From assembly GCA_016700335.1 (NCBI GenBank), contig CP065014.1:2455001-2519000 (forward strand): 64,000 bases of DNA, given 5' to 3'. The notes beneath the pieces were generated by a model. The model made no database searches. It saw only the letters and a program-made list of their open reading frames with translations, and was not told the DNA's origin. This stretch comes from Chlorobiota bacterium (GTDB taxonomy: Bacteria; Bacteroidota; Ignavibacteria; OLB7). Positions 26,508 through 35,438 of this stretch are shown here, one piece after another. The position numbers and the translations under genes are program-made. The first letter of the stretch is position 1; the number at the start of each line of letters is the position of its first letter.

Positions 26508-27452
26508 ATGCTTGAGGTAAAAATAAGAAATATTGTTTTTAAGAATCCAATTTTAACTGCATCAGGTACATTTGGATATGGGTTAGAATGCCCTGAACTA
26601 ACCGATGTTTCTAAGTTAGGGGCAGTTGTTACTAAAAGTGTTTCAAGAAAACTAAGGCATGGGAATCCGTTTCAAAGAATTGCAGAAAGCACTGGTGGGA
26701 TGTTAAATTCTATAGGGTTAGCTAATGTTGGTATAGATATTTTTTTGAATGAAAAAATCCCCGCTCTTAAAGTTGCAAATGCAACTGTGTTAGTAAATAT
26801 TGCTGCAAGCTCAATTGAAGAGTATTGTTATTTAATTGAAAGATGTGAAGAACTTAATGATGGAGTTGCTGGATATGAGATTAATGTTAGCTGTCCTAAT
26901 GTGAAGGATGGAGGACTCAATTTTGGCACAAATTGTAATTCAGTTGGAGAGATTACAAAATCTGTTAGAAAATTAACTGATAAGTTTATTTCAATAAAGT
27001 TAACACCTAATGTAACCTCAGTTTCAGAGTTTGCAATAGTTTGTGAATCTGAAGGGGCAGATGCAGTAACTTGTTGCAATACTTTCTTAGGAATGGCTAT
27101 AGATTCCAAATCACGCAAACCTAAGCTTGCAACAATAACTGGCGGATATAGCGGACCAGCAATTAAACCAATGGCATTAGCTAAAGTTTATGAAGTTCGT
27201 AAAGCAACTAAAATTCCAATTATTGGTTCAGGTGGAATTATGTGTGTTGAAGATGCTCTTGAGTTTTTAATTGTTGGAGCAAGTTTAATTGAACTTGGAA
27301 CTGCACTTTTTGTTGACCCGAATTTAGGTTCAAAAATAATAATAGGAATTGAAGATTATTTAATTGCAAATAGTTTTGAATCTGTAAATGATTTAATCGG
27401 ATCATTAGACACAACAATGCAACCTTCATTAGTTGCTTCAGGTTGGAGTTAA
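26508..27452 (+). CDS. pyrD: Dihydroorotate dehydrogenase, class 1B catalytic subunit
   Basis: 314 residues. FMN enzyme oxidising dihydroorotate to orotate in pyrimidine synthesis. It contains NPILTASGTFGYG, NSIGLANVG, the catalytic Cys in NVSCPNVKDGG, SIKLTPN, the GGYSGPAIKPMALAKVYEV flavin block and IIGSGGI. The catalytic Cys and length fit class 1B, which normally needs the PyrK Fe-S/FAD subunit; pyrK is not in the window. A TATCTTTG promoter box lies just upstream. Confidence 0.94.
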   Translation: MLEVKIRNIVFKNPILTASGTFGYGLECPELTDVSKLGAVVTKSVSRKLRHGNPFQRIAESTGGMLNSIGLANVGIDIFLNEKIPALKVANATVLVNIAASSIEEYCYLIERCEELNDGVAGYEINVSCPNVKDGGLNFGTNCNSVGEITKSVRKLTDKFISIKLTPNVTSVSEFAIVCESEGADAVTCCNTFLGMAIDSKSRKPKLATITGGYSGPAIKPMALAKVYEVRKATKIPIIGSGGIMCVEDALEFLIVGASLIELGTALFVDPNLGSKIIIGIEDYLIANSFESVNDLIGSLDTTMQPSLVASGWS

Positions 27453-27605
27453 ATTATTAAATGAATTGACAATATTTATTAAATAGGTTTTGATTGTTTC
27501 ACATTTTTTGTTTAGATTTTATTTTTCAATAATAAAAGATTTCAATTAATAAATTATTTTTAAATAAACAAAGACTTCTCTAAGTTTTTACCAATATCAA
27601 ATGGT

Positions 27606-28139
27606 GTGGCAAATAGTATTATTGAAACACCAAATTCATTTAGCTCAAAAGTTTTAATTTTAAATCAAAACTTTGAACCTTTGAGTATTTGTGGACTACA
27701 CAAAGCCATTATTTTATTATGGCTTAACAAGGCTACTTTAATTGAAGTTAGACCAAATAGATTCATTCATTCAACTTCCAATACTTATCCTTTTCCAAGT
27801 GTTATTAAGTTAGATCGTTACGTTAGATTACCTTACAAGAAAGTTGAACTTTCCAGAAAGAATATTTTCAGAAGAGATAATTTCAAATGTGTTTATTGTG
27901 GGAAAACAACTCAACCATTAACATTAGATCACGTAATTCCAAAGTCAAGGAATGGAGGTACAACTTGGGAAAATTTAGTTTGTGCTTGTATCAAATGCAA
28001 CAATAAAAAGGGTGATAGAACTCTAGAAGAATTTGGGTTGAAACTTAACATAAAACCATCAAAACCAAATTATATTACCTTTTTAAGGAATGTTGTTGGA
28101 AGGGTTGAAGATGAGTGGGAACTGTATCTCACTGTTTGA
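27606..28139 (+). CDS. HNH endonuclease-domain protein
   Basis: 177 residues. An N-terminal region (VLILNQNFEPLSICGLHKAI) is typical of a widespread bacterial HNH family, followed by the HNH core FKCVYCGKTTQPLTLDHVIPKSRNGG and a second CxxC in CACIKCNNKKG, which form the zinc finger and nuclease site. The start is GTG at 27606. Stand-alone members of this family occur in many Bacteroidota and are not clearly tied to defence or mobile elements; the substrate is unknown. Confidence 0.88.
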   Translation: MANSIIETPNSFSSKVLILNQNFEPLSICGLHKAIILLWLNKATLIEVRPNRFIHSTSNTYPFPSVIKLDRYVRLPYKKVELSRKNIFRRDNFKCVYCGKTTQPLTLDHVIPKSRNGGTTWENLVCACIKCNNKKGDRTLEEFGLKLNIKPSKPNYITFLRNVVGRVEDEWELYLTV

Positions 28140-28195
28140 AATTTTAAAGATAATATTAGATTATAACATAATAATTTATAAGAAAAACAAAATAT

Positions 28196-29542
28196 TTATT
28201 CAAATAATTGAGAATGAATCAATGTTAAAATAGAATTGACTTCAATTTGTTTGACCCCAATTAGGACTGCATTATTGCTAAATCCTGAAGCAATTAAATA
28301 AATTTTACTATCTTTAATTGAGCTTATAGCTTCTGCAATTGAACCATGATGTTCCGATAAATCTGCCCCGCATAGGCATATTAAGGCTACATCTTTGATA
28401 ATCTCAATTTTATACTTATCTTTTAAAGATGAATACAAAACATCTGAAAAAGAGGAGGAGTTAATTGCAATAATAGATCTATTTTCAGCATTAACTGAAC
28501 ATTCAATATTTACATTATTCTCAATGAAAATTGAATTGAAGTTATTGAAATTTTCATTATTTAGAATCTTAATTAATACTAAATCTTTCTTTATAGAAAT
28601 TGCATGAACCCCAGCTTTAATAATAGAATTATCAGGTAGAATTCTCGTTCCAGGATCTTCAGGATGCAATGAGTTTTTAACTATTACTGGTATATTCATT
28701 TCAACAGCAGGCACAATAGTCTCGGGATGAATTACCTTTGCTCCAAAATATGATAATTGCCTTGCTTCACTAAAAGTAACTTCTGGTACAACTTTAGCAT
28801 TTGGAATTATTCTCGGATCTGATGTTAAAATTCCACTTACATCTGTCCAGATTTGTATTTCTTTAGCAGAAATTGCAGCACCTAATAAAGCTCCAGTATG
28901 ATCTGAGCCACCACGACCAATAGTTGTAGTAACCCCATCTTCAGTCATTCCAATAAATCCTTGGGTTACAACAATTTCATAATCTCTAAGCAATGGAGTT
29001 AATTCTTTTTTAGTGGATTCAATAATTTTATTGAACAATGGTTTTGCATTAGTAAAATTATGATCTGTAACAATTACTTTTCTACTATCAAGAAGAGCAG
29101 CTCTAATTCCATTAATTTCAAAGGCAGTTTTAAGTAACAAAGATGACAACCTTTCACCAAAAGATGCAAAATAATCTCTAGTTCTATCAGTTAGTTCACC
29201 TAGTAAAATTACACCATCAATAAGATTAGAAAGTTCATCTAATAAATTTACTAAATCACTTTTAGGTGAGATTAATTCATTTGGGTTAAGATCATTCATT
29301 AGATTATAATGATGATCATGAATTTCAGAAAATACTTTTTTAGCACTTATTGAATTTCCATTAGAACAAAAATTTGCAATTGATATTAGTTTATCAGTTA
29401 TACCTGAACAAGCAGAAGTTACAACTACTTTATTCCCTACCTCTAAAGTTGAAATTTTTACAACACGTAACATTGCCTCCGCATCCTTTACAGAAGTTCC
29501 ACCAAATTTCAAAACAATATATTTTAAATCACTACTTTCCAA
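28196..29542 (-). CDS. lysC: Aspartate kinase
   Basis: Monofunctional aspartokinase, first step of the Lys/Thr/Met branch. It has VLKFGGTSVKDAEAM, GFIGMTEDGVTTTIGRGGSDHTGALLGAA, and DVSGILTSDPR, with C-terminal ACT domains (about 300-445). I place the start at the TTG at 29542 (ESSDLKYIVLKFGG), giving 448 residues. The open frame continues to an ATG at 29620, but that would add 26 hydrophobic residues not expected on a cytosolic kinase. The window uses TTG starts often. It converges with the HNH gene. Confidence 0.9.
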   Translation of the reverse strand: MESSDLKYIVLKFGGTSVKDAEAMLRVVKISTLEVGNKVVVTSACSGITDKLISIANFCSNGNSISAKKVFSEIHDHHYNLMNDLNPNELISPKSDLVNLLDELSNLIDGVILLGELTDRTRDYFASFGERLSSLLLKTAFEINGIRAALLDSRKVIVTDHNFTNAKPLFNKIIESTKKELTPLLRDYEIVVTQGFIGMTEDGVTTTIGRGGSDHTGALLGAAISAKEIQIWTDVSGILTSDPRIIPNAKVVPEVTFSEARQLSYFGAKVIHPETIVPAVEMNIPVIVKNSLHPEDPGTRILPDNSIIKAGVHAISIKKDLVLIKILNNENFNNFNSIFIENNVNIECSVNAENRSIIAINSSSFSDVLYSSLKDKYKIEIIKDVALICLCGADLSEHHGSIAEAISSIKDSKIYLIASGFSNNAVLIGVKQIEVNSILTLIHSQLFE

Positions 29543-29695
29543 TAATTTTAGATTTGAAGAATTAAATATAATTAAATAAAAAATACAAAGATAAAATCTG
29601 AACTTCAGAATTAGCAACATTAATTCGAACCTAAAATTAAACTGATTTTATTGATTGATAAAATTTATTTTTTGAAGTAATAAAATATAAAAAAT

Positions 29696-29734
29696 GGTGC
29701 TCGTCATTTAACAGTTAAACTGTATGCGAACACC
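29696..29734. repeat. Imperfect palindrome upstream of the glycosyltransferase gene
   Basis: GGTG (29696-29699) pairs with CACC (29731-29734) around a central ACAGT/ACTGT hairpin. It sits in the 250-bp divergent gap between lysC and the glycosyltransferase gene. Function unknown. Confidence 0.4.
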
Positions 29735-29870
29735 ACTTTCCCCTATGTTTTGTATTGCCCACTTAGTTATTATTCGATTGCAATTGCAATTCCATAATAA
29801 CTTATCAAAAATATGATTTAAATAAATACGAAATGGTGACACTGTGTAACAGAAATGAATTAATACAAAT

Positions 29871-31145
29871 ATGAAAATCTCAATAATAGCAATAGGTACT
29901 CGGGGTGATGTACAGCCTGCAATAGCACTTGGAATTGGTTTAATGAAAAATGGTCATGAAGTTATAATTTTTGCTTCTAACAATTTTGATAAATTAATTA
30001 GAAGTTATAATTTGATTTCTTACCCAACAAAATTTAACATCCAGGATTTAATGAATTCAAAAATTGGGAATAAATGGGTAAATAATGGGACTAAATCTAT
30101 TCATCAATTGTTTATAATGAAGAATATTTTAAGTAACTCAATTGAATCAGGTGCAGACATTTACGAGTGTTGTAAAAATTCTGATTTGGTTATAAGCAGT
30201 TTTACATCAGATATATTTGTTCAATCTATTGCAGAAAAATTAAATATCCCTCACGTTTCAATCCCACTTCAACCATCTTTCACACCAACAAGATCAGGCT
30301 TCGCAACAATGAATGCACCTGTTCAAAACAAATATTCAATAATAAATTATATATTTGGCAAACTATTCTTAATGCCTTCTCCATGGTTCTGGTTTGGAAA
30401 GTCAAATAATTTTTTCAGAAAAAATGTTTTGAAGTTAAAGAATCAGACTAAAAAAGAATGTTATAACAATCTAAATAAAAGGCTTGTAATTCATGGATAC
30501 AGTTCTTCTATTATTCCTCATCCTTTAGATTACCCAATGAATTATCATACTGTAGGATATTGGTTTTTAGAAGATGAAAAAAACAGACTAATTGAAAAAG
30601 ATTTAGCGAATTTTTTAAGTAATGGAACAACTCCAATTTGTTTTGGTTTTGGGAGTATGACTGGTGGTGAGAATAAAAAAATAATGGAGATAATTACCGC
30701 AACAATAAAAAAATTAGGTGTTAGGGCAATAATTCTTTCTGGTTGGTCTGGGATGAAAAATTTTCCTATTGATGAAAATATCTTTGTAACTGATTCTGTT
30801 TCACATAATTTTTTATTTCCAAAAGTATCTTTAATTGTTCATCATGGAGGTGCGGGAACTACAGCTGCATGTTTGAAGGCAGGAACTCCAATGGTTATAA
30901 TTCCACATTTAGGAGATCAACCATTTTGGGGTAGAATTATGAATAATTTAAAGGTTGCACCAAAATCAATTTACAAGTCAAAATTAAATAAGGAAAATTT
31001 ATTTAAAGCAATTAAATTTGTGCTTGAAAAAAATTATTTTAAGTTTAATGCATTACATTTTTCTAAACTTTTAGAGCAAGAAAATGGTATTCTCGAAGCA
31101 GTAAATTTAATAAATAATTTCGCTGAAAAAAACAAAAAGAATTAG
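29871..31145 (+). CDS. UGT-type (GT1) glycosyltransferase
   Basis: 424 residues. The N-terminus KISIIAIGTRGDVQPAIALG is the acceptor-domain start of sterol/macrolide glucosyltransferases, and the C-terminal nucleotide-sugar motif reads FPKVSLIVHHGGAGTTAACLKAGTPMVIIPHLGDQPFWG. The GT-B fold and UDP-sugar donor follow from the family. The acceptor is unknown; lipids or glycolipids are possible. No other secondary-metabolite gene is adjacent. A 39-bp palindrome lies in its upstream region. Confidence 0.9.
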   Translation: MKISIIAIGTRGDVQPAIALGIGLMKNGHEVIIFASNNFDKLIRSYNLISYPTKFNIQDLMNSKIGNKWVNNGTKSIHQLFIMKNILSNSIESGADIYECCKNSDLVISSFTSDIFVQSIAEKLNIPHVSIPLQPSFTPTRSGFATMNAPVQNKYSIINYIFGKLFLMPSPWFWFGKSNNFFRKNVLKLKNQTKKECYNNLNKRLVIHGYSSSIIPHPLDYPMNYHTVGYWFLEDEKNRLIEKDLANFLSNGTTPICFGFGSMTGGENKKIMEIITATIKKLGVRAIILSGWSGMKNFPIDENIFVTDSVSHNFLFPKVSLIVHHGGAGTTAACLKAGTPMVIIPHLGDQPFWGRIMNNLKVAPKSIYKSKLNKENLFKAIKFVLEKNYFKFNALHFSKLLEQENGILEAVNLINNFAEKNKKN

Positions 31146-31285
31146 ATTTATATTTTAAGAATTAAATTAAAATTGATATTCAAAATATTTAATATATTGT
31201 TGTAAAGTAATTTGATGCATATTCTAATAATATAGTCTAGAAAGTCTTATCTTAATTTTTATAAAAATTGAATCTTTAACATATA

Positions 31286-32899
31286 ATGAATAAATTTAAA
31301 GTGTGGTTTGGTATAATCGGTCTTGCAATCGGTATATTTATCGGAGTTTATATTCAACCCTTAATTTCGGGAGATAATGTTTATGAACAATTAGGTAAGT
31401 TCCGTGATGTACTTCTAACAGTTGAAAAAAATTATGTAGAGGAAGTTCAAACATCAAAACTAGTTGAAAGTGCAATTACTGGAATGCTTAACGACCTTGA
31501 TCCTCATTCGGTTTATATACCTGCTGAACAACAAAAAAAGGTCGAAGAGGACTTTAAAGGTAGTTTTCAAGGAATTGGAGTTGAATTTGATATAGTTAGA
31601 GATACAATTACTATAATTTCTCCTATTAGTGGTGGTCCTTCAGAAGCTTTAGGAATTCAATCTGGAGATAAAATTGTTAAGATTGATGGGAAAAATGCAG
31701 TAGGATTAAAACGAGATGATGTACCTAAGAAACTCCGTGGAGTTAAAGGAACACATGTTTCTGTTGGTATAGTAAGATCTGGAAATAAAGAACCACTTTT
31801 ATACGACATTACAAGAGCTGATATTCCATTAGTTACAGTTGATGCTGCTTTTGTAAACCCAGATGGAACAGCTTACTTAACAATTAATCGTTTTGCTGAA
31901 CCTACCTATGAAGAGTTTATGAGGAATATGGATAAGCTTTCAAGTTTAGGTATGAAGAGGTTGATTTTAGATTTAAGGAGTAATCCAGGAGGATATATGG
32001 ATCGTGCATTAATGATTGTTGATGAATTTATTGGAGGAGAAAAACAAATACTTTTCACAAAAAGTGTAAGGCGTGATGCACAGGAATCATACAAATCAAC
32101 TAATGGGCAATCTTATGAAAAATTACCATTGATAGTTCTAATAAATGCTGGTTCTGCATCTGCTTCAGAAATTGTATCTGGTGCTATCCAAGATTTAGAT
32201 CGTGGATTAGTTGTTGGTGAAACCTCTTTTGGGAAAGGTCTAGTTCAAAGGCAATTCCCATTATCTGACGGTTCTGCGTTTAGAGTTACAACAGCCAGAT
32301 ATTATACACCTTCTGGTAGATTAATTCAAAGATCTTATAAAGAAGGTAAAGAAGATTATTACTCAATGAAGAATAGGCAAACAGATGAAGAAGGAGATAA
32401 TATTGAACATACTCATGATTTAAGTGACTCATCAAGACCAATATTTAAAACAACAAGCGGAAGAAAAGTATTAGGTGGTGGAGGAGTTACTCCAGATTAT
32501 GTTGTAAAGTTAGACACATTAACTCCAACTGCTATTGATATAATTCGTAAGAATGTGATTTGGGAGTATACTGAAGACCTTATTAATTCATCAACAGGAA
32601 AGGATATTAAAAGTAAATATCAATCTAACTTCAATGAATTTCTTACTAACTTTAATATTTCTGAAGTTATGATGAATAGATTTCTAGAAATAGCTAAATC
32701 CAAAAAGATAGAAATTAAGCCAAATGAAATAAAGGCTGATGAAGATGATATTAAAGGAAGAATAAAATCAAGAATTGCTAGAAGTATTTGGGGTAATACA
32801 GCATTTTATCAAGTTGCATTATTAGGAGATAAGCAATATGAAAAAGCATTATCATTATTTCCTGAATCTATAAAAATAGCAAAACTTGCACAAAAATAA
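31286..32899 (+). CDS. C-terminal processing peptidase (S41, CtpA-like)
   Basis: 537 residues. An N-terminal membrane anchor/signal (about 5-24) leads to a PDZ domain (about 90-175, GIGVEFDIVRDTITI, GGPSEALGIQSGDKIVKIDG) and the S41 protease core: LRSNPGGYMDRALM, the Ser motif INAGSASASEIVSGA and the Lys motif GETSFGKGLVQRQF. The C-terminal 150 residues are helical, as in longer Bacteroidota Ctp proteins. It cleaves C-terminal ends of periplasmic proteins. A terminator follows. Confidence 0.93.
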   Translation: MNKFKVWFGIIGLAIGIFIGVYIQPLISGDNVYEQLGKFRDVLLTVEKNYVEEVQTSKLVESAITGMLNDLDPHSVYIPAEQQKKVEEDFKGSFQGIGVEFDIVRDTITIISPISGGPSEALGIQSGDKIVKIDGKNAVGLKRDDVPKKLRGVKGTHVSVGIVRSGNKEPLLYDITRADIPLVTVDAAFVNPDGTAYLTINRFAEPTYEEFMRNMDKLSSLGMKRLILDLRSNPGGYMDRALMIVDEFIGGEKQILFTKSVRRDAQESYKSTNGQSYEKLPLIVLINAGSASASEIVSGAIQDLDRGLVVGETSFGKGLVQRQFPLSDGSAFRVTTARYYTPSGRLIQRSYKEGKEDYYSMKNRQTDEEGDNIEHTHDLSDSSRPIFKTTSGRKVLGGGGVTPDYVVKLDTLTPTAIDIIRKNVIWEYTEDLINSSTGKDIKSKYQSNFNEFLTNFNISEVMMNRFLEIAKSKKIEIKPNEIKADEDDIKGRIKSRIARSIWGNTAFYQVALLGDKQYEKALSLFPESIKIAKLAQK

Positions 32900-32937
32900 T
32901 AGTTTTCAAATATATTGATTTGATTTGACTTATTAAT

Positions 32938-32966
32938 AAGGTTATACCTATTTTTGGTGTAACCTT
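32938..32966 (+). terminator. Terminator hairpin after the Ctp peptidase gene
   Basis: An 11-bp stem with one G-U type mismatch (32938-32948 with 32956-32966) and a 7-nt T-rich loop, followed by a short T-rich stretch. Confidence 0.7.
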
Positions 32967-33034
32967 TATTATTTAAAATAAGTCTAATTTAAAATCAAAC
33001 TAGTTTTTAATCCAACATTTATAAGCATATATTT

Positions 33035-34264
33035 ATGAATTATAGAGAATCAATAAATATGGCTTTTGTTTCTATTAGTTCTAATAAACTTAGAGCTGGG
33101 CTTACCCTATTGTCAATTTCAATTGGTGTATTTGCTATTGTTGGTATTGCTGCTGCTGTTTCATCATTGGACGGTCAAATTAATACAACATTATCTCAAT
33201 TTGGCCAAAATGCTTTCCAAATTCAAAAAAGACCTGCTATAAGTTTTGGAGATGATTGGAGAAGATTTAGAAATAGAAAAGACATTACTTTAAGGCAAGC
33301 CTTTAATTTAAAGAAAAAGTTGACAACTGCTAAAAGTATTGTTTTTTCTAAAACCACGTTTGGTGTAACTGCAAAATATGGAGAAATTGAAACAAACCCT
33401 AATGTAAATTTAATTGGTACAAATGAGTATTACATTCCTTCATTAGACTATAAACTTACTAGTGGAAGAGGAATTTCTGAAGCAGATGTTGACATTAAAA
33501 GTAAGGTTGTTGTTTTGGGAACTGACATTGTAAAAAAGATTTTTCCAAATACAAATCCATTAGGAAAAACCATTTCGTTAAACAATATTCGTTACCTTGT
33601 AATTGGTGTTCTTGAAAGCAAAGGAACAACATTTGGTCAGAGTCAAGACAACATTCTAATAACTCCTATAACTTCTGCAGCAATTGATTTTTTTGATGAA
33701 TGGAATAATTCAGTTAATTTATCAATTAGATCTTACTCAATGGAAGATTTAAATAATGTAATTGATCAATCTGTTATGCTCATGAGAGTTTTAAGAAATG
33801 TTCCAATTGGTGAACCCAATGACTTTGAGATAATTACAAATGAAAATATTTCTGAAACCTTTAGTAATATGACTAATTACATCCAACAATTTGGGCTTGC
33901 TTGCGGTGGAATTGCTTTATTAGCTGCTGGAATTGGCATAATGAATATTATGCTTGTAAATGCAAAAGAAAGAACTCGTGAAATTGGAATAAGAAAAGCA
34001 TTGGGTGCAACAAGTACAAATATATTAACACAATTTTTGATTGAAGCAATCACTCTCTGTCAGCTTGGAGCTATTATGGGTATTATACCTGGCTTAATTG
34101 CTGGTATTGGAATCTCTCTGTTTTTGAAAGTGGATATATCATTACCTTGGACACAAATTTTTGTTTCTATTTTAGTATGTACTTTGATTGGTGTTATTTT
34201 TGGTGGCTATCCTGCTTGGAAAGCATCTAAATTAGACCCTATTGAGGCATTACGCTATGAATAG
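33035..34264 (+). CDS. MacB/FtsX-family ABC permease
   Basis: 409 residues with the MacB topology: a first helix (about 20-42, LRAGLTLLSISIGVFAIVG), a large periplasmic domain (about 45-280), and three C-terminal helices. The FtsX motif NIMLVNAKERTREIGIRKALGA and the closing GGYPAWKASKLDPIEALRYE are diagnostic. Works with an ATPase in lipoprotein or peptide mechanotransmission/efflux, but no MacB ATPase gene is adjacent. Confidence 0.9.
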   Translation: MNYRESINMAFVSISSNKLRAGLTLLSISIGVFAIVGIAAAVSSLDGQINTTLSQFGQNAFQIQKRPAISFGDDWRRFRNRKDITLRQAFNLKKKLTTAKSIVFSKTTFGVTAKYGEIETNPNVNLIGTNEYYIPSLDYKLTSGRGISEADVDIKSKVVVLGTDIVKKIFPNTNPLGKTISLNNIRYLVIGVLESKGTTFGQSQDNILITPITSAAIDFFDEWNNSVNLSIRSYSMEDLNNVIDQSVMLMRVLRNVPIGEPNDFEIITNENISETFSNMTNYIQQFGLACGGIALLAAGIGIMNIMLVNAKERTREIGIRKALGATSTNILTQFLIEAITLCQLGAIMGIIPGLIAGIGISLFLKVDISLPWTQIFVSILVCTLIGVIFGGYPAWKASKLDPIEALRYE

Positions 34265-34689
34265 TTTGATGAATTTTTTAATTGTTCTTTTAAGAAAAAT
34301 TAAATTGACAAATTATCTTCTATCTTTATTTTTCCATATATAAACTTCCCTATTTAAACTCAAAATTAATAATAGTAATTCATTTTTTAATAAATTTTTT
34401 AATAAATTAAGTTAAACCTATTTTTGAATCAGTTTAGGTCTTTTTTCAAAAAACACAATTAAATTTGTAACTAATTTTTATAAGTATTATAAAAAATTTT
34501 TACTTATAAAACTTAAGAATCTATTTATAATAAAATTCTAATTTAGAGTCAATTAAAATATTAAATGTACTTTAATATTTTTCAATCATTTTAGTTTTTA
34601 ATAAAATATTTGTTCATATTTTTCATTAATTAAGTTGAAAAATAATGACATTCAAAGTGATTTTTGTTATCCCTTTTATTCTTCGTTAA
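34265..34689. other. Long AT-rich intergenic region
   Basis: 425 bp with no gene recognised. ACCTA (34416-34420) and TAGGT (34435-34439) followed by TTTTTT could be a weak terminator for the permease gene. No TAnnTTTG promoter box was found for the downstream TauE gene. Confidence 0.45.
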
Positions 34690-35430
34690 ATGACAATTTT
34701 CAAAATAGTTTTAGCTGCTTTTCTCGCTGGCTCTCTTAATGGTGTAACCGGAAGTTTTGGAAGCATTCTTATATTAGTTTCACTTGTTTCAATACTTGGA
34801 ATTTATGATGCTATATTGATTGCACCAGTTATTTATTTAGGAATTGGTTGGCAATATATTTCTAACTCGATTAATTACATAAATGATAAAAAATTCTTGT
34901 TAATAATATCTGTAAGTTCGTTATTAGGTGGGGTATTAGGCTTTTTCATCTTAACAACTATATCAGAAAATACTTACTTTTTAAAAATTATTTTAGCTAT
35001 TACCTTTATATTATTTGGATCTCATTATATTTTTTATTCTTATTTCGAACCAAAACCTAAATTTAAAGGCAATGTTTTTATTTATTCAATTGTTTCATTT
35101 GTCTCATCTGTAGTGTCTTCAATTACTGGTTCATTTGACCAACCTATATTAGAATTAGTTTATGATCGAACTAAAGAAGAACAATTACTTATAAGATATA
35201 TAATTATATTTTCGTGTTACTTAACTGCAATTTTCAAATCTTGTATTTATTTATCTGGTAATCTAATTTATAGTGCTTTAGTACCGTTTAGTGTAATTGG
35301 AATTTGTGCAGGAATTTTAGGTTCTATATTAGGAAAAAGATATGAACGAAATATTTACAGCAATCAAAATATGAAATTGATTCTGTCTGTAATCGTCATT
35401 ATTGCAGGGCTTAAATTATTATTATTTTGA
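34690..35430 (+). CDS. TauE/SafE-family membrane permease
   Basis: 246 residues, about eight hydrophobic segments, with the two half-repeats beginning AAFLAGSLNGVTGSFGSIL and SFVSSVVSSITGSFDQPI as in the sulfite exporter TauE/SafE family. Probable transport of a small organosulfur or oxoanion, substrate unknown. Its stop (TGA at 35428-35430) ends 8 bp before the ATG I assign to the next gene, so the two may be co-transcribed. Confidence 0.85.
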   Translation: MTIFKIVLAAFLAGSLNGVTGSFGSILILVSLVSILGIYDAILIAPVIYLGIGWQYISNSINYINDKKFLLIISVSSLLGGVLGFFILTTISENTYFLKIILAITFILFGSHYIFYSYFEPKPKFKGNVFIYSIVSFVSSVVSSITGSFDQPILELVYDRTKEEQLLIRYIIIFSCYLTAIFKSCIYLSGNLIYSALVPFSVIGICAGILGSILGKRYERNIYSNQNMKLILSVIVIIAGLKLLLF

Positions 35431-35438
35431 GAAACTTT

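Noticed and set aside
34416..34445. Terminator downstream of the MacB-like permease
   Set aside because: The stem is only 5 bp with a long loop; noted as possible but not listed as a terminator.
34644..34688. 14-codon ORF ending 1 bp before the TauE gene
   Set aside because: Too short, no promoter or coding signature, and likely by chance.
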